Source: Mesocentrotus franciscanus
Lineage: Eukaryota; Echinodermata; Echinoidea; Camarodonta; Strongylocentrotidae
Length of the DNA stretch: 64,000 nucleotides
Reading direction: 5' to 3'
Assembly: GCA_037976565.1 (NCBI GenBank)
Contig: CP137668.1
Location: 32,722,264 to 32,786,263 of the forward strand
Each line of letters begins with the position of its first letter. Position 1 is the stretch's first letter. The notes under the pieces are model-generated. The model was not told where the DNA came from and did no database searches. It was given only the letters and a program-made list of their open reading frames with translations. Shown piece after piece: positions 11,301-23,380 of this stretch. The translations under genes were made by a program, and so were the position numbers.

Positions 11301-11800
11301 NNNNNNNNNNNNNNNNNNNNNNNNNNNNNNNNNNNNNNNNNNNNNNNNNNNNNNNNNNNNNNNNNNNNNNNNNNNNNNNNNNNNNNNNNNNNNNNNNNNN
11401 NNNNNNNNNNNNNNNNNNNNNNNNNNNNNNNNNNNNNNNNNNNNNNNNNNNNNNNNNNNNNNNNNNNNNNNNNNNNNNNNNNNNNNNNNNNNNNNNNNNN
11501 NNNNNNNNNNNNNNNNNNNNNNNNNNNNNNNNNNNNNNNNNNNNNNNNNNNNNNNNNNNNNNNNNNNNNNNNNNNNNNNNNNNNNNNNNNNNNNNNNNNN
11601 NNNNNNNNNNNNNNNNNNNNNNNNNNNNNNNNNNNNNNNNNNNNNNNNNNNNNNNNNNNNNNNNNNNNNNNNNNNNNNNNNNNNNNNNNNNNNNNNNNNN
11701 NNNNNNNNNNNNNNNNNNNNNNNNNNNNNNNNNNNNNNNNNNNNNNNNNNNNNNNNNNNNNNNNNNNNNNNNNNNNNNNNNNNNNNNNNNNNNNNNNNNN
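11301..11800. other. Assembly gap (500 N)
   Basis: Exactly 500 N, typical of a fixed-size scaffold gap of unknown true length. The right edge abuts a (GT)n run at 11803-11821, which may explain why assembly failed. All ORFs crossing it are artefacts. Confidence 0.99.
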
Positions 11801-11927
11801 AAGTGTGTGTGTGTGTGTGTGATAATGGGTGCAGTTCCCACTGGAATAGGAGACCTTTCTTTCTGGATTGTGTACTATGGAGGCAAATAGACAGTGTTAC
11901 TAGTCGACTATTCTTTCATATATATAA

Positions 11928-12343
11928 CCCGGCGCACACTAAACGATTCTCTCGCAATCCAATTTTCGTAGAAAGGGCGGTTATATTAGACATGGAATTA
12001 TAAACGACCACTATCCTCCTTGTTTTTTTATTAATAATGATAATAATATTAACAAAGGGAAATGTAGTGCATTTAACTCTAGACTTCTAGTCAGAATAAA
12101 AGCCGCATCGGCTTCAAATCGTAGACAATCGCATAACTGGTCTGACGGCACTACAATTCTGAGCCGACTTAGGGTTTCCGCCTCCAAGGGAGCATGAGAC
12201 CCCTTTAAATTTAGATTTTATTACTCATATGACTATTCAGATCCTCGGTCATCAAGACTTTACCCGTTTAAATGTTCATATAAAATGCCACCACATATTA
12301 TTCCAATATCGGATCGTAGTCAGATCGTGTAGTGTGCGCCGGG
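11928..12343. mobile_element. Inverted-repeat element beginning CCCGGCGCACACT
   Basis: The left end CCCGGCGCACACTAAACGAT and the reverse complement of the right end CCCGGCGCACACTACACGAT match over about 20 bases with one difference. The enclosed 416 bases encode nothing recognisable. Target duplication is unclear. Likely a MITE. Confidence 0.7.
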
Positions 12344-12504
12344 CTCTTAAGACAATGTACAAACAGATATAGGTTGAGGTCAACTGCCTCCTTGTCCTAG
12401 GGAGGCTTACTATTTTCTTTCCCCTGGAACATTATGGCCCGTATTGTACTAAAATTTGAAGGTTTAGCTTCAAGCTTTTGCTTGAAATCGGGTTAACTCA
12501 GGGT

Positions 12505-14745
12505 TTTATTCTTAGAGTTTGAGTTTGAGATTGAGTTTATTAACAACACAAATAATAACAAGTGAAACATGATCACATAAATTATAACAATATAACACAA
12601 GATAAATAACATTAGACATGAATAAGATCATCATTGTTTTACAAAGTATGTTATATACAAATTAAATAAAAGATTATGTGTACACTTTTGTTGTTAAAGA
12701 GGGTTCCAGAAGTTAGCACAAGTGCTAGTCGAGTCTGGTTCCCTGTCTTTGGCAAGAATTTTGAAACTATTTTTTACTATACTATATTACATATATATAT
12801 ATATACATGTAACATAAACTATATAATGAAACAAAAAAGGAAATAAAATAGTCATTTAAAAATATTCCTTACTTAATATATACATGTAAGTCAAATGTAT
12901 GTCGACTTCCGTATCAGAACAAAAAATAAATAAAAAATACATCATTATCTAATGTGATGATCTTTTTTAAAAATGATCTAATCTGAGATTTCTAGTTGCC
13001 ATTTTAAGAAGTCTTAAATTTTGGTTAACTCACAGAATTTAGATGTTTCGTTAACCCCTTCCGAAAAGCATTTTTAGATCTTATTGCTCTTAAATCATAT
13101 GGTATACTATTATATTTTCACGCCCATAAATGATATTGAAAATTGACCTTGTGTGGTTTTGCATTTAGGCAGATATAGTTGTCCATGTTCTTTGCCCCTT
13201 GTGCCATATCTGTGCTCTATGACCTGGCAGTATTCAATTAAGGAGTGAGGAAGATTGCCATTTAATAAGTCATAGATGAAGGTTGAGACAGATAGGAAAT
13301 GAAGGTTGTAAATATTTAAAATGTTTATCTTTTGGAACAGGGGTTCCAAATGGGTACCTCTTGGGCTAAAGGTTATCGCTCTCATCGCCATTTTCTGGGT
13401 AAGGAAAATACAATTCAAGTTGGTTTTGTATGTGGTTCCCCATACTTTAATTCCATACAAAATATGTGGCTGGATTAACGCTTTGTATAATAGCACTTAA
13501 ATGTTCTGTGGGACATAATGCCTACAAAATTCCGACTTTTGAACGAATATTTCGATTTACCATTTTTATATGTTCAATCCAAGTGAGATGCTTATCAATT
13601 TGTAGTCCTACTTCAAGTGATTTAGTTCCAGATATTTCGAGAGCACCCTTTATTTGGACACTTCTCATTTTGCCCTTTATTATCATATAATTTGATTTGC
13701 TTAGATTAATTGTGACCATGTTGGCATAACACCACTGCTGGACCTTATTCAAACCCTTATTCACCTCATTCATATCAATATCTTTCTGACCAGTCTTAAA
13801 GGTATTGGACAAGTTTGAATCATCGGCAACCTGAAGTTGGAAAAATTTGTAGAATTCGGCAAATCATTTATATAAATGAGAAAAGAGTTGGGCCAAAAAC
13901 AGATCCCTGTGGGACACAGCATGATATTTTAAAATATTGAGACATTGTTTCCCGGTATTTCACAAACTGAAATCTATTGCTGAGGTAATCTGCAAACTAC
14001 TGGAGCACAAAGCCACGTATTCCGTAATAAGATAATTTACCAGTTAGAATATCATGGTTTATAGTATCAAATGCCTTCTGAAAATAAATGAACATACCAA
14101 TTGTTAGTTTTCCCTCATCTATTCATTTCAATAATGCATTCGACAAAATTAACATCAGATAACTTTGTACTGTATTTCTTCCAGAAGCCATACTGATGTT
14201 GCTGCAGCACATTGTGTACATCTAAGAAATCCATCAACCGACTATTTACTATTTGTTCAAATATTTTTCCAAGTACTGTTAATAAAGAATTTGGCATGTA
14301 GTTTCCTGGGTTGTCTTTTAATCCTTTCTTGTAAATTGGTGTTACTTTTGCTATTTTTAAGGCATCAGGAAATTTACCTTCCTGTAAAGACAAATTAAAT
14401 ATGTGAGATAATGGTAAACTAATAAAGTGACTTGTATATCTAAGCAGTCGTGCTGATGTGTTATCATACCCACATGACTTGTTAACATCTAAGGCAGAAA
14501 TGTGATTCTCAATTTCTTTTCAGTCACTGGTTTCCAAAAGAGAGTTCTACTCAGCTTAGTTCCTAGGTTTGCAGTGCAATCTGCATCATTCTGTGGTATT
14601 TTATCTGCCGGGTTTTTTTCTCCAATATCAACAAAGAATTTATTAAATTCAGAAGCAATCTCATGATCATCTGTTATCACCCTATTCCCTCCGTTTTTAT
14701 GAACAGTCAATTTGTTCAATGTCGGTACTTTTTCCTGACACTTTT
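12505..14745 (-). pseudogene. Decayed, 5'-truncated non-LTR retrotransposon (reverse transcriptase)
   Basis: Read on the minus strand, frames at 14719-14489, 14393-14115, 13812-13522 and 13496-13110 follow each other as parts of one LINE polymerase. Landmarks: KIAKVTPIYKKG...NPGNYMPNSLL...GKIFEQIVNSRL (RT start), QYGFWKKYST, then near 13900 VPQGSVFGPTLF, a one-base frameshift at the following YINDL-like segment, and VADDS at about 13820 where active enzymes have Y/FADD. The C-terminal part has QPHILYGIKVWGTTY and LPHSLIEYCQ. Downstream (12505-12650) is an AT-rich 3' end with a repeated CTCAAA-type motif. The endonuclease region is missing. Frameshifts, stops and 5' truncation show a dead copy, probably of the Jockey/CR1-like assemblage, though the clade is uncertain. 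Confidence 0.9.
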
Positions 14746-15232
14746 TTAATGTGTAAGTCGAAGAGGATTTGGCAAAAATCGCAACGATTTACAAGAAAGC
14801 AATATATCCATTTTGTACCTTTTCACCCATGGAGGGCAGCAACTCATTTTCATTTCTCACATTTTTTTGTTAAGTTCCAGAAGAGTCGCCAAAGTTGTTT
14901 GTATTCGTCAAATTTCATTCATTGTCTTACATATATATTGACACGTGTGGGTTTTTGCCGGTGATATTCTATTTTTTTTTGGGGGATTAAGCAATTGATG
15001 CAGTGTTTTATGTAAGAATATCTAAAATTTGTATTATTTTTAGTTGTGCGTATGGGCATATTATAGCCAGGAGGGCTAACGCCCAATATAACATTTCAAG
15101 TTTCTAAATTCTGCAAGCGAGCCAGTCTATTTTTAATGTGATATACGGGACTAAACATTTATATTTAGATATATCAAGACAGACTATATCCTTAATTAAA
15201 GTTGAACTGACGTAGTGTTGCTAAACATATTG
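14746..15232. other. Sequence between the two LINE relics
   Basis: No clear feature. The first few dozen bases may still be LINE-derived on the minus strand; a T9/G6 run occurs at about 14972. Confidence 0.35.
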
Positions 15233-15464
15233 AAGGCGTTTGACGAATAATCCAATCACAGAATAATGCATCAGGTGTATGATGGGATAACAGATAACTT
15301 TCATCAGTGGATATCGGAACTCTTATCTCAACGCAAGTATATAGCTACCATTGACAGTTGAAATTTCAGCCTCAATTATTTTGGTGTCCCTCAAGGAAAC
15401 GTAGATGATACTCTCCCTTTCGTAATCACCACGAACGACTTATCTAATTCGATCACAAGCGAAT
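15233..15464 (+). pseudogene. Second non-LTR reverse transcriptase relic, opposite strand
   Basis: In one frame from 15233: KAFDE, stop, SNHRIMH, then WISELLSQRKYIA, a stop, and SLNYFGVPQGNVDDTLPFV followed by TNDLSNSI. This matches the order KAFDxVNH ... SDRKQ ... GVPQGSVLGPLLF ... INDL of LINE polymerases. Two internal stops and a changed GSVLGP (now GNVDDT) show it is dead. It lies about 500 bases from the minus-strand LINE in the other orientation, so it is a separate, older insertion rather than part of that copy. Confidence 0.8.
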
Positions 15465-17985
15465 GACTTATTTTTTGCATCTCTACCATCAAATTACAGG
15501 AAGATGCCGTCCCATACTGTATCGCATCATCCGCAATAATGTGGATATTCAACGAACTTCCATCGTTCCGAGCCGCCAACAAACAGAATCAAGTGCTTCC
15601 AAGTTTTGCCCTGATACTAGACTACTAGGTTATGAAACCACCTACATGATCTAGGGGGACTGCATGTCTTCTACGAAATTCAAAGGGAGGGGTGATAAAT
15701 ATCTGACTATGGTAGACATTTCGTTGTGTTAGCCAAAGTAGTATTAACTCTTTATCCTCTACGGACTGAAATCCGAGATAGCCACATTGTTTTAGAGTAT
15801 GACGTTACGTAAACATTTTACGGGTGACAAGAGTCAACAGTGGCGGCCAAGGCTTGTGTAATTTGTCGATAAAGCCAGATAAAGAGTAAAACACATATGA
15901 TATATTAGCACTTAGCAGTTGAGAAGCAGTAAGATGATACAGCAAATAATTATGTAAGGTATATACAACGTCAAAAGTATAGGACTCAGTTGTTATATAT
16001 TTTGAACTACTCTAAAGATCAGTGAAGTGTCTAGACAACGCCAGGAACATGAGGTGTTTATTTTGTCATTCTCACAGACTGAAGTAGACCTACTTATTCA
16101 TCAGACATGTGAGGTATTTCTGAAACGTTTCATGTAAAACAGTTCAATGACCCAACAGAGAAGGTTCTTCGTACCGTTATTTATTCAGCAATCAACTTGC
16201 GAATGCGACACCTCCCCCGCAAGCCCATCTCATACTCATCTACCTTCTATCAAGGAATGATGTCCGACTTTAAGGTTACCTTAACCTGAACAAAAAGAAT
16301 CTCGGAGTATCACTTAGATAAGTGAACCGTAAAACTAATTAGCAGTTTTTGCTTTAGGGTGTGTGTGTGTGTGTCGCTTTACGCCCACATAAGCTTGCAG
16401 GGATTCCCGAACATCTAGGAGTCATAAACCCAAGTGTTATTTCCCCGAGAAGAGGAAAACAAACGGGGTTGGTCAATAAAAGAGAACATACATCAGGGAA
16501 TTAGTCAACCTTTTTTCCGAGTAAAAGAAAACAACTCACTTTCTTAGCTACTATTTACCAGTATTTAACTTATGTATAATTAATTTTCAAGCTGTAGGGA
16601 TTAAAACAAATTGAACTGGTAGTATCTTAATCATAAAATGGTATTTTTCTGTTAGACTTGTATCTTAAAGTGTTAAACAAATTAGCACCGTTTACTTTTA
16701 ATATTGCATGAGTTACCGTCTACCCGTGTGAGATTGCGCGGATTTCGAAATGTTGAAAATAAAAGAATCAAGTATTATGCTGACATTTCTCAAGAAAAGG
16801 GGGAAAACATTTACAAGCTCTTAGTCATCTTCATTCTACTTACCAAATTAAAGTCCGCATTTTAAGCTACTAATTTAAGAGTACTCCTTAAAATATATGT
16901 TAAGTGTTGCAGTTGAAATTAAATTATTACCTCATAAGAATAAGAACTGGTTTTCATATGTTCGACTCAGAAATTGATGTTTGCTGAAAATATATAGAAA
17001 GCCTGAGCGATTTTTGTTTTAAATATAGTATCTAGAATATGTCACTGGGTGCCTCCTAACGAGCTGCTTTGGCACTTAATAAATCATCGAAATGTCTTTA
17101 ATTCATGTTAACAAGATAAACTCTATTTGGATGTCTCGTTTCTCTCAATTTGTTTTCCTCCCCCATGGCATAAAGTGCTCTGACCTATTTCCATCGCGTA
17201 TCAACACCAACAAGATATTGTTCAAGACGCCTTAAAAATAACAAAGTAAACTCTTTGAGCATGAAAGACACGTTCATTAATGATAACAAATTCAGGTACC
17301 ACTTAATGGGTATTCTATTTTTAGGACAATCAGGAAAATGCTTCCAAAATTGATGAATCACTATTCCTGTCAGCATGACAAGATGATCTACTCCGGGATG
17401 CCAAATCTTCCATTACTATTAGCATCGTTCGCCGCCTCATCTTGGAATACCCTATTCGTGATCGGAATGCGGTGTGATGCTGAAAGCCTGTCTCAATCGT
17501 GAAATCTCCCATTACCGAACACATTAGTAGAGCATCTCAGCGCGGGAAAAAGAAAGATGTCGAATCAATCGATATTCGAACGACAAAAAAATGGAGATAA
17601 ACTTGGATTGAAACTCTACGGTCTGTGCCTTTGTGGGAGTGGTAATGAGTAAAGGGGTAAAATAAGGCCTTTTTTATTAAAAGGGTTACCATTGGGGTCT
17701 GGTGGATTCGACGGGTTTAGTTAAAAGAATATATCATGGAATTTTCATGTTTTTTTATTTCGCCGAAACTGATTATAAAAAAATAATTGCAAAAGAGTAG
17801 AGGTTGCTGCATGTCGGTAATTGGAACAGGTCCAGTTTAAAAAATTGAAATAAATTGTTATATTCATAATCTAAAAGATAAAATTATACTTGTATAGCTC
17901 ATGATACTTGAAAGTCTGTATGCGCTTTTAAAATATGCCAATAAGTATAATTCATCTGCATTGGAAGAAGAATATTACATTAGTA
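15465..17985. other. Unannotated sequence
   Basis: The first 180 bases (through about 15650) may continue the RT relic but are too decayed to align by eye. A short (GT)n run is at about 16359-16374. No gene recognised; ORFs up to 64 codons are unremarkable. Confidence 0.4.
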
Positions 17986-17991
17986 AATAAA

Positions 17992-18214
17992 AGGTAAAAT
18001 TACGGCATTATAGAAAAGTAAAATAAATAGTAACAACAAAATCTAACAAATGATAAAGGGCAAAGGCGAATAAGATCATTGTAGTTTATTTGCTGAGTCT
18101 ATTAGTTAAGAAAAGGGAAAATTAACGGCATTATAGAATAGTAAAATAAATCGAAAAAAAAACATAATCTAACAATTGGTAAAAGCGAATTAAATATTGT
18201 AGTTGATTTGGTGA
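17992..18214. repeat. Diverged tandem duplication, unit about 115 bp
   Basis: Copy 1 (17992-18106) and copy 2 (18107-18214) share ACGGCATTATAGAA, AGTAAAATAAAT, AATCTAACAA, AAAGCGAAT-like and ATTGTAGTT blocks in the same order. AT-rich and non-coding. Confidence 0.65.
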
Positions 18215-18355
18215 TAAATAAATTTCGCAAGAGAATAAGAACATTTTTATGAAATCTACCCCCTCCCCCCATGTCTAGCACTGAATTGCTCATCTTCGTT
18301 TTTAAATACTTGTATCTCGGCAAATACTCCTTCAAAATAAAAAGTTCTTTCGTTT

Positions 18356-18770
18356 TGTAATTGATTCTATAATCGTCATTTGAATTTATCGGAACCTCAC
18401 ATGTTAAAATAGAGAAGGCAACAACAATGAAATGTCAAATATATTCAATGAAGTAATGAAAATAATAAGTATTTTCCGGATATTCAAAATCAAAGCTTTT
18501 TGGTATGTAGTTTATACTATAATCATCATTTCAATTGAACTAAATCTCATATGTTAAAATAGAGAAAGCAACAACAATGTATTTTCTAGATAATCTGTCG
18601 AAACCTTTTTCTTTGAAAAGCACACGTAGGCATAGAGACTTATAAGCCCCCTTCATAGCACAATAACCAATTTTATTTTTAGGACAGTTACTACAGGTAA
18701 TTAGTTTTATAATTACCATTCAAATGCAAATTACTGTATCTGTTTTATAATTTCATAGTAATTCACGAAT
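18356..18770. repeat. Second diverged repeat set
   Basis: A block near 18356-18440 (TATAATCGTCATTTGAATTT ... CATGTTAAAATAGAGAAGGC) recurs at about 18512-18585 (TATAATCATCATTTCAATTG ... TATGTTAAAATAGAGAAAGC), and weakly near 18705 (TATAATTACCATTCAAATGC). The spacing is about 155-190 bases. Confidence 0.6.
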
Positions 18771-18806
18771 AGAGACACAAAGAAAAGGGGGAGTATATAT
18801 TATAGT

Positions 18807-18987
18807 TATATCGACTGCTACGAGAGGACTAGCTGTTTCTATACGCTCAAGGGATAGTTGAATCCCCTGCTATCACCCCGAGGCGCACCTGGGTGGGCGG
18901 CGCGCCTCGGGGTGATAGCAGGGGATTCAACTATCCCGCGAGCCAGTATAGAAACAGCTAGTCCTCGAGTATTAAAGCAGTCGATAT
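18807..18987. mobile_element. Long near-perfect hairpin (fold-back element)
   Basis: Arms of about 80 bases share ATATCGACTGCT at the outside, GGACTAGCTGTTTCTATAC, then GGGATAGTTGAATCCCCTGC and TATCACCCCGAGGCGC next to a loop of about 14 bases (ACCTGGGTGGGCGG). The inner 45 bases are nearly identical in the two arms, so the element is either recent or kept in register by conversion. GC content is well above the flanks. The 61-codon minus ORF over the arm is an artefact. Confidence 0.85.
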
Positions 18988-19272
18988 GACTTTTATATGC
19001 CGAATTAAAACAAAAATCTACCAAGAATTCTTACCTTAGCCTTTTAGTGAGTAAAAATTTGTTAAAACATCACAGAAAATCTGAAACACTGTCTGTTAAT
19101 CTTCGCTTAAAAATGAGTGAAAGTTTCAATCATTTGGGAATCGCAGACAAAGAGCACTGTATGGCGTCCGTGCTCGCACGTAGACAATTTTAACACGCAA
19201 ACCAATGGGGTTCGCAGTAAGCCAATGGGAATCGCAGGATCGGAGGGTAGAAACTTTTAACTAGGCCCTGTA

Positions 19273-19586
19273 TATGGCGCGCCGTTTGACCAATAATTCA
19301 GATAAACACTGTTTATCGCCGATAAACACTGTTTTTCGGCGATAAACAGTGTTTATCGAGATAAACTATGTTTATCGACTGATAAACACAGTTTCTCTCG
19401 ATAAACAATGTTTATCGCCGAAAAACAGTATTTATCGCTGAAAAACAGTGTTTATCGCTCGATAAACAGTGTTTATCGCTCGATAAACAGTGTTTTTCGA
19501 TGATAAACAGTGTTTATCGACGATAATCAGTGTTTATCGGCGATAAACAGTGTTCATCTGATTTATTGGTCAAACGGCGCGCCATA
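19273..19586. mobile_element. Inverted-repeat element enclosing 13 palindromic 20-bp units
   Basis: Outer arms TATGGCGCGCCGTTTGACCA and complement extend about 30 bases. Between them are 13 tandem units of 19-21 bases starting at 19301, 19321, 19341, 19360, 19381, 19400, 19420, 19440, 19461, 19482, 19502, 19522 and 19542. The consensus GATAAACAGTGTTTATC is itself a palindrome, separated by variable CG, CGC or CGCT spacers. No coding capacity. Seen directly; superfamily not assigned. Confidence 0.9.
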
Positions 19587-19589
19587 CCT

Positions 19590-20090
19590 GTGTATTGCTA
19601 TGCCCTGTGAGTTGGGCATGGCTTGAAATCACGACTCCAATTTCGACCAATCAGATGGCTAGATTTCTAAAGTGAGGTATATAAATATATCTATATATAT
19701 ATGGAAAAGGCTCAATTTTTTTTCTTCTTCTTTAAACTTGATTTAAAAACAAAAAACTAGTTTGATGAAAACAAAATATTTGTTTCTTCTTTCTGATGGT
19801 GATATTTTTCAAAACTCATTACCAGTATGTCGTATTAATATGTGAAGCCTTGGATATAAGCGTAATCGTGCAAAGTTATTTGAGGGTTATCAATACTACT
19901 TTGGTTCAGATAGTGATGGTAAAAACCAAACCATGGACCAAAGGATGTCTTGGGATTGGCAAATAAGCCAAAGAAAAACGGAATGTTCATCACGATCGGC
20001 AAGAGAAAAAGACAACTTCTGTCAAAGAATGTAACTGCACCTTTATTTTGCGCACGAACGAATGTTTGCTGGAGATCAACTTTCATCTAG
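19590..20090. other. Unannotated sequence
   Basis: A (TA)n run lies at about 19679-19702. No gene recognised. Confidence 0.45.
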
Positions 20091-20097
20091 AGCATGC

Positions 20098-20480
20098 CCC
20101 CCCCCCCATCTCTATCTTTCTCTTTCTTCTTTCTTTCTTTTTCTCTTTCTTTCTCTTTTTCTTTTTTTTAATCTCCCTCCGTTTCTTTTTCTATTTCTTT
20201 TTCTGTCTATCTGTCTGTCTGTCTCTCTCTCTCTCCTGCTCTCTGTTTCTGTCTCCCTCCATTCTAAACTCACACTCCGCCCTAACCACACTCACACTCG
20301 CATACACGGTGCTTCTCTTCTCCTGACTTTCTCTCCCCCTTATATTTCTCTAATTCCTCACGCTCTAATTCACCATTTTCTTCGTCTAAGTATTTCCTTA
20401 TTTCTACATCTTTATTTGCTTCCATTTCTCAGTCTCTTTCACCATTCAACATTATAATTATATGTGTGTCTCTCCCTCTT
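20098..20480. repeat. Pyrimidine-rich tract
   Basis: A C10 run followed by TTTCT/CTCT-rich sequence and a CTGTCTGTCTGT patch. ORFs of 92 and 131 codons here are low-complexity Leu/Ser/Phe translations. A weaker CT-rich region follows at 20850-21000. Confidence 0.8.
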
Positions 20481-21353
20481 TCATTATTTCTCATCTGGCC
20501 CATCTCTCTCTCCTTAGATTTTGACTAACTTCATTTGATCCCATCACATTTTTATACATAATAATTATTTCCTTATGATATTTCGTTTTATAGGTTTTCT
20601 CTACTTTCGTGAATCCTTGTTATCTAATGATTGTGAAATTAAAATGTATTTTGTCTGAAATATCCTATGTGAAATGAAAATGTAAAATAAGACTTGACCT
20701 TTGAAATATAATATACATATCAGCTCATCCGTTTGCACCTGTTGATTTGAAGCCAATTTTTCTTCTCCTTTCCTGCATCCTCCTTTTATATGCTCAATAG
20801 GCTAATTTTTGTACGCTTGTGGGTACAGTTATCACACCTTATCTCTTATTAACGCCTCTCTCTCTCTCTCTCTTTATCCTACGCTCGCTTTCTCTTTCTG
20901 TTTATATTTATTTTGCTTTAAGGCTTCAATTTTATCTCCTATTTCTCCTTTTTTTTCTATTCATGCTCCTTTCCTCTTCCAAACCTTCTTCGCCATTTAT
21001 TTGCCTTTGTCCTACAGCGTCTCTGCTAATCTGACAGTTGGATAATCCCAGCTCTGCATAAAATTGCATTTAGATTATTTCATCGAAAATGTAACCCCCT
21101 GCCGGATTAGAAGTAATAATCAGCCTGAATTTATTCCAGTTTCCTAATTTCCAAAAATGAAAATGTATGGAATTAGAGGTATGAATATAAATTTATCCCC
21201 TGAGTTTTAGACAAGACAAAAATTCCTTCGGAACACAGCTCAGTAGGTAGAATCTTCTAATTGCCTATTTGAATCGAGTTGACCATGTGGGAACAAATTC
21301 GTCGAATAAGCTGTCGCCTCCACCCGAAAATCGACCTACTAGTTTCACAACAA
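20481..21353. other. Unannotated sequence with possible SINE head
   Basis: At about 21229-21256, GGAACACAGCTCAGTAGGTA resembles a decayed A box, but no convincing B box follows. Otherwise nothing recognised. Confidence 0.3.
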
Positions 21354-21567
21354 CAGTGGCGTAGCGTGGGCATATAGGCAGGGGCGGACTTGCAAAATAC
21401 AAAATTACAAAAGGCCATCAATTAAGGGGAGGGTTTTGAAGGGGTCGTATCATGTTTTTTCCACTTTGTTCCATTCTCCCTCTCGCTTTATGCTTTTCCC
21501 CTATCTCCCCCTTTTTGTGCCATTCGATTGGGGGAACAAGTACCCTTGCCCCGTGCCTATGCCACTG
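21354..21567. mobile_element. Small MITE with CAGTGGCGTAGC-type ends
   Basis: The left end CAGTGGCGTAGCGTGGGCAT and the reverse complement of the right end CAGTGGCATAGGCACGGGGC form imperfect terminal inverted repeats around 214 bases. Related-looking ends (GTGGCGTATCC) occur at 25.9 and 44.8 kb. Confidence 0.65.
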
Positions 21568-23380
21568 TACTTTGAATTTGGCATATCATGAATTATGAAT
21601 AAGATGAATAGGTTATTTCTCCCCTAATCAATTTATCATTATATGTAAACTTTCCTATCGAAGCCAGTTTTATGAGACGTTATTTTACTGGAGATGAATG
21701 ATGCATTTATATATTATCTTCATAGTGGTTAAATATAATTATTTCTAAAACACTTTCTTGGCAACGCAAATTGCATTTTTAATTCGCCATACAAAAGGAA
21801 ATAAAATATGTTTTGACAAGATATGTAAATGACAACGACAATTCCTCATTTAAATGGATACCCCGAATAGGACCGACAGCTTATGAGACCGACAGCTCTC
21901 TAGACCGAAAATTTGTCGGACAATAATGTTTCACGAGTGACAGCAAATGATACTAAATATAGTGTCAACAATTTTGCTCGTTCGCTTCAATCGCTCGAAA
22001 AAAAATAAAAACGCAAAATTTGATATTTGAACAAGAGACGTCAACCCCTGCAGCAAATCCTTGCCCCTTAAAAGCCTATGTCAGGCAGATGTTATGCCAA
22101 CATCATTTCCATATTTGCTTGCATATTGGAACTTATCTAACGAGTTTAAGGACATTGAAATGCTCTCTCCCGAACGTCAATGATAAGATTCCATTGTAAC
22201 TCATTATATCTTGGCTTTGGCTATACATGAAAGCCGGAGAAACAACTACCTATCTGTTTAAAGTTTAGTTAACCAAGGAGCTTCAAAATATCCTACCTCC
22301 TAGAGTAAACGTAATTTGATACCAATGTCTGTGCAGAAGGAAACACATTGTGAACGTTGTAGTCAGTTGGAGCTCTCTTTGTCGGTATGATTGAGGTATT
22401 ACAATCAGCGAAGCCTCTGGGAGAGACCTTAAACATACATTCGCTTTTATGAAACACCTCCCACTAGATTTCATCTCGAAGGGAAACCCAAGGTGATCGC
22501 TGATTTTTAGAGGAAACTAATTAGTCACTCCAATTAATATTTGATGCTGGAAAAGTATATGTCAATATCGAAACGTCGTGCAGCGATTCGAGTGAATTCC
22601 GGCGTGATCTAGCTCAGGTGACGTCACAAACGAAATACAACCAATCTGCTATGTTGTTGTTTTAGACTGCGAACTTAAACTTCCGTTTTGTAAATTTCTT
22701 CCTGTGTTTGTGGTAAAGTAATGCTATGTTTAGAAGTATACACCTAGATGAAGAAATTTGAACTTGAAATTTGCCCTACATATTGATATACCGTTAGAGT
22801 AATCGGGAGTTGTGGTTTATTTTGATGATAACAATGCATGCCATCCAACCTTACTAACTGAACAATGATATAGATAGTGAGGCCGTGTAGAATTATTGGA
22901 CAATCACCTAGGATGTGGAAATAGACTGAAATAAATAAAATGCTTCGCAACTTTAAGTGAGTGCTTAACATATTCAACCTTAATTAGACTTTTCATTTAT
23001 TTCCTAAAAATTTAGGAAGTAAAACCATCTAAATGATTTCATTAGTATTTATCCCATTGTATTATTCAATACCGAAACGAATTAGAAAACATTTTATGAT
23101 TGGGTTACATGATTTCATTCTTTGATTCTATTGGGAAATAACATGTTCTTTTTCTTCCCCTTTTTTTATAGTTGCGAATTTTTTCATTTTATTCCACATG
23201 TTCTTCTTCCGAGAAAAAAGAATTCTAACGAAAACAAGACAAGTTTCATTTTCTAATATTATTCACTTTGGTTGTGTTCAGTATATCTCCTTTTGCGTAT
23301 GAACGGCATCAAAAGAAGAGACATCGAGGTAGATTTGTTGATGCATACATTCGATTCAAATGAACTGTTTCTTTTCTTTG
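21568..23380. other. Unannotated sequence upstream of the orexin-like gene
   Basis: Contains two tandem GACCGACAGC units at about 21870-21898. Otherwise AT-rich with no recognised gene. Confidence 0.45.

Noticed and set aside
11217..12003. ORFs of 189-249 codons at the gap
   Set aside because: Most of their length is N, so they are artefacts of the gap.
14165..14398. 77-codon hydrophobic plus-strand ORF
   Set aside because: The shadow of the reverse transcriptase coding sequence on the minus strand.
19301..19558. CRISPR-like array
   Set aside because: The units are contiguous palindromes of about 20 bases without unique spacers, in a eukaryotic setting and enclosed by inverted repeats.
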